From Paenibacillus sp. FSL R5-0490 (GTDB lineage Bacteria > Bacillota > Bacilli > Bacillales > Cytobacillaceae): 64,000 nt of DNA. Positions 62,921-64,000 of this stretch are shown piece after piece. Within the stretch, counting starts at the first letter, position 1. Each line of letters opens with the position of its first letter. Both the position numbers and the translations under genes were made by a program. The notes below the pieces were generated by a model. That model was not told where the DNA came from. It did no database searches and saw nothing but the letters and a program-made list of their open reading frames with translations. Location: assembly GCF_001956215.1 (NCBI RefSeq), contig NZ_MRTQ01000001.1, positions 186,001-250,000 of the forward strand, read 5' to 3'.

Positions 62921-62965
62921 GAAGATACAAGTACTGTATTTTCTTCGTAATCAGGAATTTTTTTT
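62905..62965 (+). terminator. Riboswitch expression platform: terminator
   Basis: Perfect 19-bp stem (62905-62923 with 62941-62959), extended by five more pairs, then eight T. Its 5' arm contains the 3' strands of P3 and P1, so aptamer and terminator exclude each other: ligand binding should allow read-through (ON switch). Confidence 0.9.
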
Positions 62966-62989
62966 GTCAAAAATTTAGGAGGTCCAGCT

Positions 62990-63991
62990 ATGAATTTTAC
63001 TATTATGCCTAAAATTGAACTTCACTGCCATTTGGACGGGAGTGTCAGACCAGAAACCATTATTGATATCGCGAAGAGAGAAGGCATCATTCTGCCTTCT
63101 TTTGATAAAGAAAAAATCAAAGAAGAACTAATCGCCCCATTAGATTGCGAGTCCCTGGATGAATATTTAAAAAGATTCTCCATTCCTAACTTGGTCATGC
63201 AGTCAATAGAAAATTTAAAAAGAATATCCTTTGAGCTTTTTGAAGATGCAGCAAAGGAAAATGTGAAATACATGGAGGTCCGCTTTGCCCCTTTGCTTCA
63301 TACGCGAAAGGGATTATCCGTAGAAGAAATCATCCAAAATGTGATTGAAGGGATGAGAGAAGCAGAAGAAGAATTTGATATTAAAGGAAATATCATTTTG
63401 TCATGCATGAGAACGATGAGTGTGGAAAGTGCATATGAGGTCGTTGAAAAGGGAAAGGCATTCCTGGGAAGAGGGGTTGTCGCCATTGATTTATGTGCTT
63501 CCGAGGAGAAAGGTTTCTGCGGAAAATTCATTGAACCAATAGCGTTGGCAAGAGAATATGGCTATAGAGTCACCATCCACGCCGGAGAAACGGGAATCGG
63601 TAACAATGTGCTGGAGGCTGTTGAATGGTTGGGAGCTGAAAGAATCGGACACGGTGTATTCATTAAAGACTGTGAAGAAGCATATAAGCTTGTTAAGGAA
63701 AAACAGGTTGTGCTTGAAATGTGCCCAACCAGCAATGTCCAAACCAAAGCGGTCAACCAATTTAGCGAACACCCCATTTCCGACTTCCATCGGAATGGAA
63801 TAAAAGTAACGGTTAATACGGACAACAGAACGGTATCAGATACAACAATGGCAAAGGAATGTGATATTGTTTCCAAGGAATTTGCTATGAGTGCTGAGGA
63901 TTATAAACAAATTTATATGAATAGTGTAGAAGCAGCTTTTGCAGATGAGGAGATAAAGGAAAAACTGATGGAATATTTAATGGATATTTAA
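62990..63991 (+). CDS. add: Adenosine deaminase
   Basis: 333 aa, ATG after TTAGGAGG. Zinc hydrolase converting adenosine to inosine (some bacterial members also accept adenine). Metal and catalytic motifs: H12-x-H14 in LHCHLDGS, IHAGE near 197 (His and catalytic Glu), RIGHG near 217, and TVNTDNRTVSDT near 275. Controlled by the adenine-type riboswitch upstream, a pairing known from Vibrio add. Confidence 0.96.
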   Translation: MNFTIMPKIELHCHLDGSVRPETIIDIAKREGIILPSFDKEKIKEELIAPLDCESLDEYLKRFSIPNLVMQSIENLKRISFELFEDAAKENVKYMEVRFAPLLHTRKGLSVEEIIQNVIEGMREAEEEFDIKGNIILSCMRTMSVESAYEVVEKGKAFLGRGVVAIDLCASEEKGFCGKFIEPIALAREYGYRVTIHAGETGIGNNVLEAVEWLGAERIGHGVFIKDCEEAYKLVKEKQVVLEMCPTSNVQTKAVNQFSEHPISDFHRNGIKVTVNTDNRTVSDTTMAKECDIVSKEFAMSAEDYKQIYMNSVEAAFADEEIKEKLMEYLMDI

Positions 63992-64000
63992 GGTAGTAAA

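Overview
The window is chromosomal DNA from a low-to-moderate GC, endospore-forming member of the Bacillaceae, probably Cytobacillus, Mesobacillus or a similar genus close to Bacillus (genus is my inference). Evidence: sporulation genes (spoVS, cotE, spoVK, sirA, a Spo0E-like gene), Bacillus-type LexA and GlnR operators, consensus sigma-A promoters, AGGAGG-type ribosome binding sites, many TTG/GTG starts, and gene order that follows the B. subtilis ymfK-to-yneK segment for about 47 kb.

1-19 kb: ymfK, ymfM/rodZ and pgsA (envelope), cinA-recA (recA has a LexA box and promoter), rny-ymdB (RNA turnover, phosphodiesterase), spoVS, an M19 dipeptidase, the two-subunit 2-oxoacid:ferredoxin oxidoreductase korAB, miaB-ricA, three unrecognised small genes (possible spore-surface genes), cotE behind a good sigma-E promoter, a fused double-VOC protein and yvbH. 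Two families of palindromic intergenic repeats occur at 5.3 and 19.2 kb.

19-48 kb: mutS-mutL, mreBH, miaA-hfq, spoVK, a glutaredoxin-like gene, a TRIC-type membrane protein, hflX-ynbB, glnR-glnA (two GlnR/TnrA boxes), divergent lexA and yneA-yneB with three SOS-box-like sites, ynzC, tkt, sirA (Spo0A box), yneF, a lipoprotein, a heterodimeric ABC exporter, a Spo0E-like phosphatase, ccdA-yneI-ccdC, a DinB-like protein and yneK. A selenocysteine tRNA with its own promoter and terminator follows yneK.

48-64 kb is accessory. It holds a DUF1456 protein, a WYL regulator divergent from an SDR oxidoreductase, and a 2.7-kb block (signal-less periplasmic-binding-type protein plus two overlapping DUF6143-like paralogues) flanked by the SDR gene's 3' end and a decayed copy of that end. 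Next come a single-chain ECF sigma/zinc anti-sigma/membrane fusion; a FadR-type regulator with a GlcD-like FAD oxidase and a BASS transporter (a 2-hydroxyacid uptake and oxidation unit); an NAD-salvage operon (NrtR-like Nudix regulator, pnuC, nadR) with a perfect palindromic operator just downstream of its promoter; and adenosine deaminase behind an adenine-type riboswitch that overlaps a 19-bp perfect terminator stem. I saw no CRISPR array, transposase, rRNA or prophage.
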